33,606 bases of DNA from positions 1 to 33,606 of the forward strand of contig JAFZXK010000021.1 in the NCBI GenBank assembly GCA_017616785.1. Direction: 5' to 3'. This document shows, in pieces, positions 7,296 through 15,622 of the stretch. Origin of the DNA: Alphaproteobacteria bacterium. GTDB lineage: Bacteria; Pseudomonadota; Alphaproteobacteria; Rs-D84. The notes under the pieces were generated by a model. The model searched no databases. It was given only the letters and a program-made list of their open reading frames with translations, and had not been told where the DNA came from. Both the position numbers and the translations under genes were made by a program. Position 1 is the first letter of the stretch. Every line of letters begins with the position of its first letter.

Positions 7296-8915
7296 CTAGT
7301 CACATATATCATCAAATTCAAATATTGCCTTCAGATCTCCTAATGTGCAAGTTACATAATCTTGTCCAAACTTATTACAATCACCAGAACAATGTAATCT
7401 GTTTATTAGTTTATTTTTATCCATAATGGGGAAACTATTACCAGTTACATAGGCAATGTCGGTCGCAATTTTATTTGTTGTAGCACTAAGATTTTCTACC
7501 TGTGTCTTAGCAAATTTACCGCTTTGTGTTTTGAAGTAGTCTGAAAGTTTATAAAAGCTTCTATCTACCATACTGATAAAAGTCTTCACATTTTGATAAG
7601 AGGGTCTCCCTTCTTCAATATAATTTAAACAATACTTATCATAATCCGTTTTTAATTTAGAATACATTTCAAAACTTATCGGACCATAATTAGCAAATTT
7701 GTGTACAAAATCCAAATTATCATATACTTTTGATAATCCTTTGCGTTCTCTATCTGAAAGGATTTTACCATAAAAATCATCCTGTTTAATAGCGTGTATC
7801 ACATCATTGAGATTAACTTCACCCAAATCTTTCGCGCATTTTTGTGCAGCCTCATATAAATCAAAATACTCTTCGCGTCCTGGAAAATCAACATAAAGAA
7901 CACAATCCCCAGCTTCCTTTCCATTACGCAAATCGCATCGTATTGTAAATTCATATTTTTCATATGCACTATTGATAATTTTAAAATATCCTGTCCCCGT
8001 ATCAATTTCATCAAGCCCGCCAGTTGCATCATTGCATATTGCAACCATTTTATCGTTTTTTGCGTCAAACACAGCAAAACTACATGGCCAACCCCAACGA
8101 CTGTAAGTATAAACTTTATCGGTTTTTAAGGCATAAAAAGTCTCATCATCAGTATATAATTTTCCGGTGTTTGCGGGCACATTTTCTACATCCAAAGTGC
8201 AGACTGTTTCAGTTATGACTTCTGAATCATTACGTATAAAGGCAGAACAACCCAACGAGAATTTGGCATCTTTATATCTTTTGTCTGTAATCTTAAAATC
8301 TGCGCCACCAACTAAATCATTATTCGACCTGGCTTCACCATAATTATCGCATACACCTATCTGCTTATTTGTATCAAATTCAAACAACTTCCAAGTACAT
8401 TTTTCTCTATTCCACCGACCTTTTTCAACATCATCATAATCCAAATTGTGTACACTGGCGGCATCTTGCAGAGCATAAAACTTTTTATTTTTATCATAAA
8501 CCTTTCCGGCTGGACTATATGCCCTTGTATTGTCCATTGGTCCCATATCTACACTGTCTGTTTTCTTATTATTTTCTTCTATAAGGGCATTTCCAAAATT
8601 TTTACATATTTCTGGACATTTTTTACCGCTTTGACCGCGCCCTTCTCTCAAAAATGCAGATTTGTTGCATTCTTGGTTGCAAACAGACACAGCATCAGCA
8701 ACCGAGAATTTATCGCGTTCCAATAAATCGCCCAGTATTCTGTAATATGTTAATGATACCTCGTAATACGTGTAGTCTCCCGCCTCTAAACCCACATCAT
8801 GGGCGGCCGCAACAACTACAACAGAATTCCACTTTATTTTTGTGTTTATATCTATACCTAATGCCAATGCAGAAGTAGAAATTAAAATAGAACCATATAA
8901 TAATATCTTTTTCAT
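7296..8915 (-). CDS. Secreted cysteine-containing protein with a duplicated domain
   Basis: The 539-residue product has a clear signal peptide (MKKILLYGSILISTSALALG) and no other membrane segment. It contains a tandem duplication. Residues 137-243 (GKVYDKNKKFYAL...) and 251-345 (GKLYTDDETFYAL...) share the opening motif and four cysteines each. Cysteine spacings are 16, 34 and 16 in the first copy and 16, 33 and 11 in the second. An N-terminal Cys cluster (79-104) and a helical C-terminal half with a few more Cys lie either side. The DNA is noticeably AT-richer than its neighbours, hinting at recent transfer or relaxed selection. Its ATG is one base after the stop of the upstream gene, so they form an operon. 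I do not recognise the family. Confidence 0.75.
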   Translation of the reverse strand: MKKILLYGSILISTSALALGIDINTKIKWNSVVVVAAAHDVGLEAGDYTYYEVSLTYYRILGDLLERDKFSVADAVSVCNQECNKSAFLREGRGQSGKKCPEICKNFGNALIEENNKKTDSVDMGPMDNTRAYSPAGKVYDKNKKFYALQDAASVHNLDYDDVEKGRWNREKCTWKLFEFDTNKQIGVCDNYGEARSNNDLVGGADFKITDKRYKDAKFSLGCSAFIRNDSEVITETVCTLDVENVPANTGKLYTDDETFYALKTDKVYTYSRWGWPCSFAVFDAKNDKMVAICNDATGGLDEIDTGTGYFKIINSAYEKYEFTIRCDLRNGKEAGDCVLYVDFPGREEYFDLYEAAQKCAKDLGEVNLNDVIHAIKQDDFYGKILSDRERKGLSKVYDNLDFVHKFANYGPISFEMYSKLKTDYDKYCLNYIEEGRPSYQNVKTFISMVDRSFYKLSDYFKTQSGKFAKTQVENLSATTNKIATDIAYVTGNSFPIMDKNKLINRLHCSGDCNKFGQDYVTCTLGDLKAIFEFDDICD

Positions 8916-8916
8916 A

Positions 8917-9852
8917 TTATCTAAGCGCCTCCTCGCATTTTTCGGCTATGTTAAGTGCCTTTTTAATTGTTCCTATTTGTGTTGCGTTAAATATGGTCGC
9001 AACGGCGGATGCACCTGTTGCGCCACCCGCCAAAACATTTGATGCGGTGTTCAAACTTTTTTCTTTATTATCGTTTTGACGTGTTGAATCGGTGTTGGCG
9101 GATGCTGATGTTATTGTCCCGACAATCGCCAATGCGGCACCGGTTCCGCTTGATATCGCGGCACCACGTGCCTTTTTGTTTATGTCGGTCAAATTCACAT
9201 ATTCCCAATCGCGGCATTCACGAATAATTGTGTTTGCCTGTGTTATAGTCGCGGAATCCGCGCTTTTATCGGTCTGAGCCGCGGCTTTTACGCTTGATAA
9301 TCTTTTTACTTGGGTTACACAATTTTCTATGCGCGATTGTAAATCATCGTCCACCTGATTTTTGGCGGCGATAATTGTTCCGGCCGTATCCGCCACCGCG
9401 GTTGTTGCCAATGTTCCGGTTCGAATATTACCCAAGGTTTTAGATTTTTGTTCTAATTCTGATATTTTTTCTGACGTAGACGAAATGCTTCCGCTTATCT
9501 CATTTAACTGGGTTTCAAATTCGTTACGGTTTTCAATACTAATTTTTTCTACCGGAATTTTCGATTTTTCATCAATCAATTTTTGGACTTTTTCAATCAG
9601 TGCTTCCAGTTCCCGGTCAGTATTTGATTTCGCAATACCTGTACCAAGTGCAACGCCCCCTGCAACGGTTCCGACCGCCGTAACCGCGGTGTTTATCCCC
9701 GCCATCCTTTTAAGTGTGCTCATGGCATCAGAAATACCCGAACATGCCGACCGTGTAATTTGCATTTGGGTGGATAAATCGTCGCCAAATACAACACCGA
9801 ACGCGCTTTGCCCAAGTAAAATTCCCGTTGCAATAAGTTTTATGGGTTTCAT
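8917..9852 (-). CDS. Secreted coiled-coil protein with Gly/Ala-rich hydrophobic segments
   Basis: The 311-residue product starts MKPIKLIATGILLGQSAFG, a signal peptide, after the ribosome site GGAGAGG; this start is preferred to an upstream one that would read into the terminator. Three Gly/Ala-rich hydrophobic stretches are separated by hydrophilic helices: TAVTAVGTVAGGVALGTGIA, GAAISSGTGAALAIVGTI and VLAGGATGASAVATIF. A coiled-coil region rich in Glu, Lys and Ser lies at about 70-130. The hydrophobic stretches resemble glycine-zipper segments that pack in or on membranes. It is the first gene of a two-gene operon and is preceded by a structured RNA with its own terminator (9872-10084). No known family was recognised. 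Confidence 0.7.
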   Translation of the reverse strand: MKPIKLIATGILLGQSAFGVVFGDDLSTQMQITRSACSGISDAMSTLKRMAGINTAVTAVGTVAGGVALGTGIAKSNTDRELEALIEKVQKLIDEKSKIPVEKISIENRNEFETQLNEISGSISSTSEKISELEQKSKTLGNIRTGTLATTAVADTAGTIIAAKNQVDDDLQSRIENCVTQVKRLSSVKAAAQTDKSADSATITQANTIIRECRDWEYVNLTDINKKARGAAISSGTGAALAIVGTITSASANTDSTRQNDNKEKSLNTASNVLAGGATGASAVATIFNATQIGTIKKALNIAEKCEEALR

Positions 9853-9871
9853 TTTCCTCTCCATTGTTGAT

Positions 9872-10084
9872 AAAAAACAAACCACCAAAGAAATCGGTGG
9901 TCGGGGAGTTCCTAATCAGTTCACCAATGATTCCGCGTCTTGCGACAAACGGCTCCCCAACCATGGGATGGGGACAATAACGGTGCAAAAACACCGAAAC
10001 ATCACTTTTAACGATGCTTTCGCACCGGGTAAACTGGGCATAGGACAGCCCCGAACCCAATCTCTTGGATTCAATGTGATTATA
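9872..10084 (-). ncRNA. Structured leader RNA or small RNA with intrinsic terminator
   Basis: On the minus strand an extended -10 (TGATATAAT, hexamer at 10084-10079) precedes about 200 bases with consistent pairing. A closing stem joins 10049-10057 to 9899-9906. An arm has CGGTGC/GCACCG (10022-10027 with 9981-9986) and an inner GAAA-CATC pairing. A hairpin pairs CCCCA with TGGGG (9955-9959, 9969-9973). A small hairpin has a GCAA loop (9937-9946). A terminator follows: ACCACCGA/TTGGTGGT (9901-9894 with 9888-9881) and then TTTTTT (9877-9872). The terminator arm reuses three bases of the closing stem, as in riboswitch expression platforms. It lies just upstream of the 9852 start codon. It matches no riboswitch, 4.5S or RNase P consensus that I could recognise; 6S RNA is not excluded. 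Confidence 0.6.
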
Positions 10085-10125
10085 TCATAAAAATTGGAAA
10101 ATTAAAAATGATATTTTGGGTTGCG

Positions 10126-10245
10126 ACACCCCGGCCTGCGACCACCCCTCTAGCCAGAGAGGAACTTGGACCGCAACAGGACGAGAGCAAAATTCTCCTC
10201 TGGCCAGAGGAGTACGGCACAGCGTGCCGGGAGGTGTCGCCAATA
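10126..10245. repeat. Long imperfect palindrome with GCGACACC ends
   Basis: Begins GCGACACCCC and ends GGGAGGTGTCGC. Each half contains a CCTCTRGCCAGAG hairpin, and the second half also GGCACAGCGTGCC. The copy at 32940-33056 has the same ends and the same paired CCAGAG hairpins. It fills the gap between the leader RNA and the VIT-like gene. Confidence 0.75.
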
Positions 10246-10250
10246 TCGCA

Positions 10251-10742
10251 TCAAATTTCCACGCCAAAGAATATCTTTGCGCCTTCGCCAATGAAAAATG
10301 CGGTAACTGTTACGAGTACGCATATGGTCAGCATTTCAAAAAATCGCGGCCAAAATTTATCGTGGCACAGTTTTGATTTTACATAGTTAAAGAAAAATAT
10401 CACCGATATCGCAACTATGTACGCCATAAGCAACGCGACAAAGGGATTCGAAATAAACATAAATGGGACAAGTAAAAATCCGGCGGTAAAGACATATGTT
10501 ATGCCCGTCGCGATTCCACGCAAAATGGCGGCGCGCGAATCACCGATTACTCGGTTGGCCAGGTATTCCGACGCCGTCATCGAAAGCCCCGCCGCAACCG
10601 ATGCGATAATTCCGGTTAGCACCACAATATCATGTTCCGCGGACGCAAAGACCAAACCTGTAATTAGCCCCAATGTGGACACCAACGCATCGTGCATTCC
10701 CAAAACCATCGATTCCCAAAAATAAAGTTTATCATTTTCCAT
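10251..10742 (-). CDS. VIT1/CCC1-family divalent metal transporter
   Basis: The 163-residue integral membrane protein begins WESMVLGMHDALVSTLGLITGL, matching the family's first helix with its conserved Asp-Ala-Leu-Val-Ser-Thr. The second helix region reads GLSMTASEYLANRV, where the family has a Met-x-x-x-Glu metal site. About five hydrophobic helices are visible. Such proteins move iron or manganese across membranes; rhizobial MbfA and plant and yeast relatives are known. The ATG at 10742 fits the family, but a terminator hairpin ends only a few bases before it and no clear ribosome site is seen. An ATG at 10793 in the same frame would translate through that hairpin. The protein is shorter than most family members (about 230). 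Confidence 0.75.
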   Translation of the reverse strand: MENDKLYFWESMVLGMHDALVSTLGLITGLVFASAEHDIVVLTGIIASVAAGLSMTASEYLANRVIGDSRAAILRGIATGITYVFTAGFLLVPFMFISNPFVALLMAYIVAISVIFFFNYVKSKLCHDKFWPRFFEMLTICVLVTVTAFFIGEGAKIFFGVEI

Positions 10743-10744
10743 GC

Positions 10745-10772
10745 AAAAAATATACCCCGGTTGCCCGGGGTA
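10745..10772 (-). terminator. Intrinsic terminator between the LpoB-like and VIT-like genes
   Basis: TACCCCGG (10753-10760) pairs perfectly with CCGGGGTA (10765-10772) around a four-base loop, followed on the minus strand by TATTTTTT. It ends three bases before the VIT-like ATG, so it may limit or time that gene's expression. Confidence 0.7.
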
Positions 10773-10796
10773 AATACACAAGATTAAATTCATAAC

Positions 10797-11414
10797 TTAC
10801 CATGTTGGGGCATGGTCGCCTTCTTTGATAATTGGGCGTTCGTCTTCCCACACCGAAAGGCCGGTTTTAATATCGGTAAGTGTCATTTGCAAATAATATT
10901 CCACGCGCGTATCAACCGAAGAAAACCAACCCGATTGCAATTTCATATTGCGCTGAATCATCTTTCCCGAAAGCGACAAGTTCGGTGCAACCAATGTGCC
11001 TTTTTGCACAATTGTTGTTTGGTCATATTCGTCGTCGCCACGCGCCGCGCGCACCGCATAGGTCGATGTGTCTTCGGCATAATCGTTATTTTCAAATGCG
11101 GTTGAAACCTGGGCCCGACCGGAATTTATAAGTGTTGTACGAATTTTTTTGGTCAAAATATCCGTATCAAACCGTTGCATAGTATCGTTTTTAATTTCGC
11201 CGATTCCAATCACTGGATTTTTCACGCGGGCAAATGCGCCACTTGCCAGCATTGATTTTGTCATATCTTCGGCGGTTTGTGTCCAATCGCGATATTCCAA
11301 TTCCATCACATGTTGCATATTTTCAACTTCGCGCGTGTCGTCCAAGTCAACAACGCGCACTTCGCCACAACCAATCAGCGCGGCACACAACGCAAACGGT
11401 AAAAGTTTTTTCAT
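10797..11414 (-). CDS. LpoB-like penicillin-binding protein activator lipoprotein
   Basis: The 205-residue lipoprotein has lipobox LIGC (lipidated Cys16). The segments FARVKNPVIGIGEIKNDTMQRFDTDILTKKIRTTLINSG and LSLSGKMIQRN resemble the LpoB/COG3417 fold. LpoB reaches from the outer membrane through peptidoglycan to switch on the bifunctional synthase PBP1b. The end, YYLQMTLTDIKTGLSVWEDERPIIKEG, is also typical. It starts 16 bases after the TPR lipoprotein gene, a pairing I recall from other proteobacteria. A terminator follows at 10772-10745. Confidence 0.75.
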   Translation of the reverse strand: MKKLLPFALCAALIGCGEVRVVDLDDTREVENMQHVMELEYRDWTQTAEDMTKSMLASGAFARVKNPVIGIGEIKNDTMQRFDTDILTKKIRTTLINSGRAQVSTAFENNDYAEDTSTYAVRAARGDDEYDQTTIVQKGTLVAPNLSLSGKMIQRNMKLQSGWFSSVDTRVEYYLQMTLTDIKTGLSVWEDERPIIKEGDHAPTW

Positions 11415-11430
11415 GTTTCTCCCTTTTTTG

Positions 11431-12654
11431 TTATTTTGTTTTCATTACTTTTATATCTTGTCGGCCGTCGGCAATGCGGACATAGACCAAATAATTTCCA
11501 TCCGTCGGCACACCAACCTTTGCCACAACATTACCAGACGAGCGCAAATCAATCAAGCCACTTTTATTATTTGCCACGCGCAACACCGAAATATTTTTCG
11601 GCAGTGTCGCCCAAGTGCGCACTTCGGCATTTGTTGTTGATTCAGAATAAACAAGCGACATTAATCCCAACAGCATTGCCGCATCAGAATTTGAATTATA
11701 CATCGTCGTTTGCAACGCTGTTCGGCCCGCCGCCGCGACAATCGCACGCAGAACTTCGTTCACATGATATTCGTTGTATTCGGTCATAAACATTGCATCA
11801 ACATTTGCAATTTGTTGCGCACCGTCAATCTTTATATCATCGCCCAATAAAATCGGTTCCGATGTCGCAACCGTAATCCACGACAAAGCATTCCCGGCAA
11901 AGAACGGTAAACTAATGCGTCGTTCAGTCAGTTTTGGCGCAAAACCGGTTTCAATAAAAAACCAAACTGTGTTTTGCGGACGCTTTTTTTGTTCCGCTAA
12001 ATTCAAATCGGCCACAACAAATTTATTACTTGGCACCATGCCATGCGCGCGTTCCAAATAAGTTTCCGCATCCGCAAAATCACCACTGGTCAAAAAGTAT
12101 ATTCCCGACAAATACATCAGCGCCGGATTCATAATATCGCCGTATGCCGCCCATCGTTCTATTTGTTTTGCTGTTTCGCCATGTTCGGCAATTTGTTCTT
12201 TGTTGGATTCAATCAGTTTCTTGTATTCGATTGCCATGTCTTGCTGTTTCGCATAAGATTGATTGATAATAACGCGCGCATCGTTCCAACGCCCATCCGC
12301 AATCGCCGCCCACAGTTGATAATACGATACAAACAAAGTATCCATCATAAACGGACGATAGTCATTTGCGTTTGCACCAAATGCAAAGTTTGCGGCTTCG
12401 CGCCAAAAGTCGCCCGATGTGATATCTTGGTTCTTTTTGTTAAATTCTTCGTATGCGGCATCCGCACCGGCAATATCGCCATCATGAAATTTTTTATCGG
12501 CACGAATAAGCAAATCCAGGTTTCCATCACTGTCGAATTGCGTTTCGTTCGCGGTCATATAATTCCCGCGCACCGAATCAAGACGCGATTCAACCGTCGC
12601 ACTGCACGCGGAAAGCAAAATTCCGATTATTAAAAAGCGTGATAGTTTTAACAT
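11431..12654 (-). CDS. TPR-containing lipoprotein (COG3014-like)
   Basis: The 407-residue product has lipobox LSAC (Cys17). TPR-like helical pairs follow (about 45-220, for example GDIAGADAAYEEFNKKN and GDFADAETYLERAHGMVPSN). Then comes a segment ENTVWFFIETGF-like (here QNTVWFFIETGFAPKLTERRISLPFF) that I associate with COG3014 proteins found next to LpoB homologues. The C-terminal part is beta-rich and ends YLVYVRIADGRQDIKVMKTK. It lies four bases after the coupling-protein gene and 16 before the LpoB-like gene, so all three are probably one transcript. It is likely on the inner face of the outer membrane. The exact role is unknown. Confidence 0.7.
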   Translation of the reverse strand: MLKLSRFLIIGILLSACSATVESRLDSVRGNYMTANETQFDSDGNLDLLIRADKKFHDGDIAGADAAYEEFNKKNQDITSGDFWREAANFAFGANANDYRPFMMDTLFVSYYQLWAAIADGRWNDARVIINQSYAKQQDMAIEYKKLIESNKEQIAEHGETAKQIERWAAYGDIMNPALMYLSGIYFLTSGDFADAETYLERAHGMVPSNKFVVADLNLAEQKKRPQNTVWFFIETGFAPKLTERRISLPFFAGNALSWITVATSEPILLGDDIKIDGAQQIANVDAMFMTEYNEYHVNEVLRAIVAAAGRTALQTTMYNSNSDAAMLLGLMSLVYSESTTNAEVRTWATLPKNISVLRVANNKSGLIDLRSSGNVVAKVGVPTDGNYLVYVRIADGRQDIKVMKTK

Positions 12655-12658
12655 ATCC

Positions 12659-14905
12659 CTATTTTACAACAGGTGCCAATTCTTTCAATTCATTTGTTTG
12701 CGGATTGTAATAGCGCGGGTTTCCATTATATTCCAAAATCGCGTGGTGCATCGGAATAAGGAATTCCGGCAACGGCGACGACCGCCCCATTTTGATAAGT
12801 GGTGCTAACCTTGGGTCTGCAAAAGCCATGCGCAATTCGGCTTTTATTGGTCGATGATACCAACCTTCATATATCACCAACTCTTCGCCCGGCTTTTCGC
12901 CTTTGGCGTCTTTTAATTTCATAATATCATATTCGCTAAACAACGGTTCGGTTTTGGGCACTTCTGTTTCTTTGCCGTCCGGATCTTTTTCTTTTTTCAT
13001 CGTTATTTTTGTTCCCATCATTTCCGAAAAACGTCTTGCGGTTTCGGGGTCATTTTGACGTAAAACAACCTTTGCGGCGGTTGTAGATATAATGGTCTTT
13101 GATGCATCGGCACCATATTTTTCCGCTATTTGATGTAAATCTTGACCAATGAACAAATATGATATCTGTTGTCCACGACCAACATCGGGCCCTTGGATAA
13201 CCGCCTGCATCTTTTGCATTTTTGGCATTTCATCAAGCAAGAATAACACTGGATATGGCCCCATTTTTTCGCCACTGCGTCCAACATGTTCCGGCGGATT
13301 GGCAAGCAAGAAATTCGACATAGTTTCAATAAACATCGCGGTAATCGGGTTCAACGCCTTGGCATCAACCATATTGATGGACAGGTAAACCGTAACTGGC
13401 TTCATTTTACCGTCGCGTGGGTCAATCATCCCGCGCATATCGGCAAAGTGAAAATCTGAATGTGACGTTCGATTGCGAACGGCGGCATTGCGGAATATGG
13501 CAAGCCCCGTAAGTATCGTTGAAAGAATTGACCCGCGTTCGGTCGCCGGCGTATTTGCAAGTTTCGTAAGTTCCGCGACCGCACGATTTGAATATGCAAA
13601 CGCGCGACATTCCGCAACGGCACTTTCCAACCAATCTTTCATTGGGTCCGCCATCATAACGGTTTGGTCGCCTTGCTTTTGCCGTTCCGCCAAATCGGCC
13701 GCAACGGCAATTTGTGCTTCGGTAATCCAATCAAGCATCATGGAAAACGATGCCTCTTTGCCCAACCACATTTGCGGTATGTGGGCCCACGAACCAATAT
13801 GTACATAATTCATTGCGTTTAATTCGCCGTTCTTTATCAAACCTTGGGCGGCAAAGGCGTTCGGGTCATTTACCATTGAAAAATAGTAATCGGATAAAAC
13901 CGCCGCATCTTCGGCATCAAATGTTCCGGCCTGCAACCGGCCATAGAAATAATCATCCGCCTTGGCACGTTCAATTTTTGAAACAATAAATTGAATAAAC
14001 CCGGCAAGCCCCGCGCGCCCCGATTGTGTCCAGTGTGGGTCGGCACTGCTGCCAGTGGCATCGGGAACAAGCACATCGCAGATATAGTCCACATACAATT
14101 CGCGTTGCTCAATGCTAAACGGTATATGGCCCGGCGAAAGCGGATTCCACGATGGATAATAAATACCTTTTTCGGGTTCGTCTTGGCCACCCCAATCCAT
14201 AATAAACACCGGGCCAACTTTTTCAGAACGATAACCACTGGACCTACCGTCCAATTCCGGCTTTGGGTCGTTTATAATCATTGAAACATTTTTACATTCA
14301 AAAATAGTAGGCAACACGATGCCCTGGGTTTTACCGGTCCCCGGGGGTGCAAGGCACAAAACGGACAAAGTTTTTGGTAACATCAATGGTTTCTTTTTGA
14401 AATACCCCAAAACCATCATAAATCCATTAAACAGTCCCATTTGTTTAACATCGGCCTCGTTCGCCTCTCGCGAAGATTTTTTATCAAATTTATCTTTACC
14501 GTGCGGGTTAAATTCGCCCTTTAATGTATCATCGACCAACAGGTAATATGCCAACACCGGAATCAATGGCACAACACACATAAAATCCGGATGCATAAGA
14601 CACCGCACAATCCAATATGGAATTTCCGCAATCACCGACAGACCCGCACTTTGAAACATATTGATTACATAAATCTTCATCCAATTTGCGGTTGCGGGTG
14701 ACCAACCATATCGCCACAAATGTTCAAGCAAAAACGAAAAGCAAAACACCAACGCGCATATCAACCAAACACCAATCGACCACCGCAAAGCCCAGAAAAT
14801 CTGTGCCATTGGGGTTTGTTCGTGTTCTTTATATGCGCTGGATTTGAAAATGTTCAAACCCTTGCTGTCTTTGCCCGCAGATAAAATCTTGAACTTTTGA
14901 ACCAT
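12659..14905 (-). CDS. VirD4/TraG/DotL-like type IV secretion coupling ATPase
   Basis: Coupling proteins select substrates and feed them to a type IV secretion channel. The 748-residue protein has N-terminal membrane segments at about 37-62, 80-103 and 108-124. Walker A APPGTGKT is at 186-193, an INDPKPEL motif near 211-218, and Walker B VLFLLDEM near 553-560. The typical GRGQQISYLFIGQDLHQIAEKYG follows, then NDPETARRFSEMMG. The length fits the DotL/TraG range. The C-terminal tail is short, without the long adaptor-binding extension of DotL. No other secretion or relaxase gene is in the window; the downstream genes are envelope lipoproteins. It may serve a chromosomal secretion system encoded elsewhere. 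Confidence 0.85.
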   Translation of the reverse strand: MVQKFKILSAGKDSKGLNIFKSSAYKEHEQTPMAQIFWALRWSIGVWLICALVFCFSFLLEHLWRYGWSPATANWMKIYVINMFQSAGLSVIAEIPYWIVRCLMHPDFMCVVPLIPVLAYYLLVDDTLKGEFNPHGKDKFDKKSSREANEADVKQMGLFNGFMMVLGYFKKKPLMLPKTLSVLCLAPPGTGKTQGIVLPTIFECKNVSMIINDPKPELDGRSSGYRSEKVGPVFIMDWGGQDEPEKGIYYPSWNPLSPGHIPFSIEQRELYVDYICDVLVPDATGSSADPHWTQSGRAGLAGFIQFIVSKIERAKADDYFYGRLQAGTFDAEDAAVLSDYYFSMVNDPNAFAAQGLIKNGELNAMNYVHIGSWAHIPQMWLGKEASFSMMLDWITEAQIAVAADLAERQKQGDQTVMMADPMKDWLESAVAECRAFAYSNRAVAELTKLANTPATERGSILSTILTGLAIFRNAAVRNRTSHSDFHFADMRGMIDPRDGKMKPVTVYLSINMVDAKALNPITAMFIETMSNFLLANPPEHVGRSGEKMGPYPVLFLLDEMPKMQKMQAVIQGPDVGRGQQISYLFIGQDLHQIAEKYGADASKTIISTTAAKVVLRQNDPETARRFSEMMGTKITMKKEKDPDGKETEVPKTEPLFSEYDIMKLKDAKGEKPGEELVIYEGWYHRPIKAELRMAFADPRLAPLIKMGRSSPLPEFLIPMHHAILEYNGNPRYYNPQTNELKELAPVVK

Positions 14906-14962
14906 CGTGTTATGATTATATCAGAAAAAACAAAAACAATAAAGCATGGAAACGAATTTTAT

Positions 14963-15622
14963 ATGAAAAATATTCCGCGCATCTTTATAGACCAAGAAAT
15001 CAATTCCGGCGATATTTTCCCGGCGGATAAATCTGTGTCGCACTATTTGTCGCACGTTATGCGCACCAACAAATGCATTGTATTCGGTTTTGGTCGCGAA
15101 TTTAATGCGGAATTGTCGGCGGACGGAAAAACGATAAAGGTTGGTGCGAATACGGGCCGCGCGGATGTTGTGTCCGATATCACACTTTGCTTTGCACCGA
15201 TAAAGCGCGTTGATGACCTGATTGCTATGGCGACACAAATGGGAATAAAAAAATTTGTGCCTGTTGTTACCGAACGAACGGTCAATCATCATGTGAATTG
15301 GGGGCGTATGCGGAAAATCGCGATTGAATCGGCGGAACAGTCGAATTGCAACAGCGTTCCCGAAATTGCCACGCCGATAAAATTTAGTGACCTTGATTTG
15401 TCATCGCTTTGCTTTGCGGATGAACGTTTCGCATGCGATGATAAACCGGAATCTAAAATTCCGGAAACCGCAAATGCGATTTTAATTGGACCCGAAGGCG
15501 GCTTTTCCGATGCGGAATTTGCGGCATTGGATGCGGCCGGTGCGGTTCCGGTATCACTTGGGAAAACAATTCTGCGGGCCGAAGTTGCCGCGGTCATCGC
15601 ACTGGAAAAGATACGAAAATGA
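14963..15622 (+). CDS. rsmE: 16S rRNA m3U1498 methyltransferase
   Basis: RsmE methylates U1498 of 16S rRNA using S-adenosylmethionine. The 219-residue protein has the N-terminal PUA-like region (SVSHYLSHVMR). The SPOUT core follows: CFAPIKRVDDLIAMATQMGIKKFVPVVTERTV, then the IAIESAEQSN segment, and the knot LIGPEGGFSDAEFAALDAAGAVPVSLGKTILRAEVAA. I chose the ATG at 14963 because earlier starts (14897, 14912) overlap or crowd the divergent coupling-protein gene and add unusual residues. No strong ribosome site is visible. It overlaps the next gene by four bases (ATGA). Confidence 0.9.
   Translation: MKNIPRIFIDQEINSGDIFPADKSVSHYLSHVMRTNKCIVFGFGREFNAELSADGKTIKVGANTGRADVVSDITLCFAPIKRVDDLIAMATQMGIKKFVPVVTERTVNHHVNWGRMRKIAIESAEQSNCNSVPEIATPIKFSDLDLSSLCFADERFACDDKPESKIPETANAILIGPEGGFSDAEFAALDAAGAVPVSLGKTILRAEVAAVIALEKIRK

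Noticed and set aside
9728..10060. 110-codon minus-strand frame across the leader RNA
   Set aside because: The frame covers the hairpins and terminator and continues out of frame into the next gene; the pairing pattern fits RNA better than protein.
9362..10090. 242-codon open frame on the plus strand
   Set aside because: It is antisense to the secreted coiled-coil gene and then runs through the structured RNA and terminator; the coding signal belongs to the minus strand.
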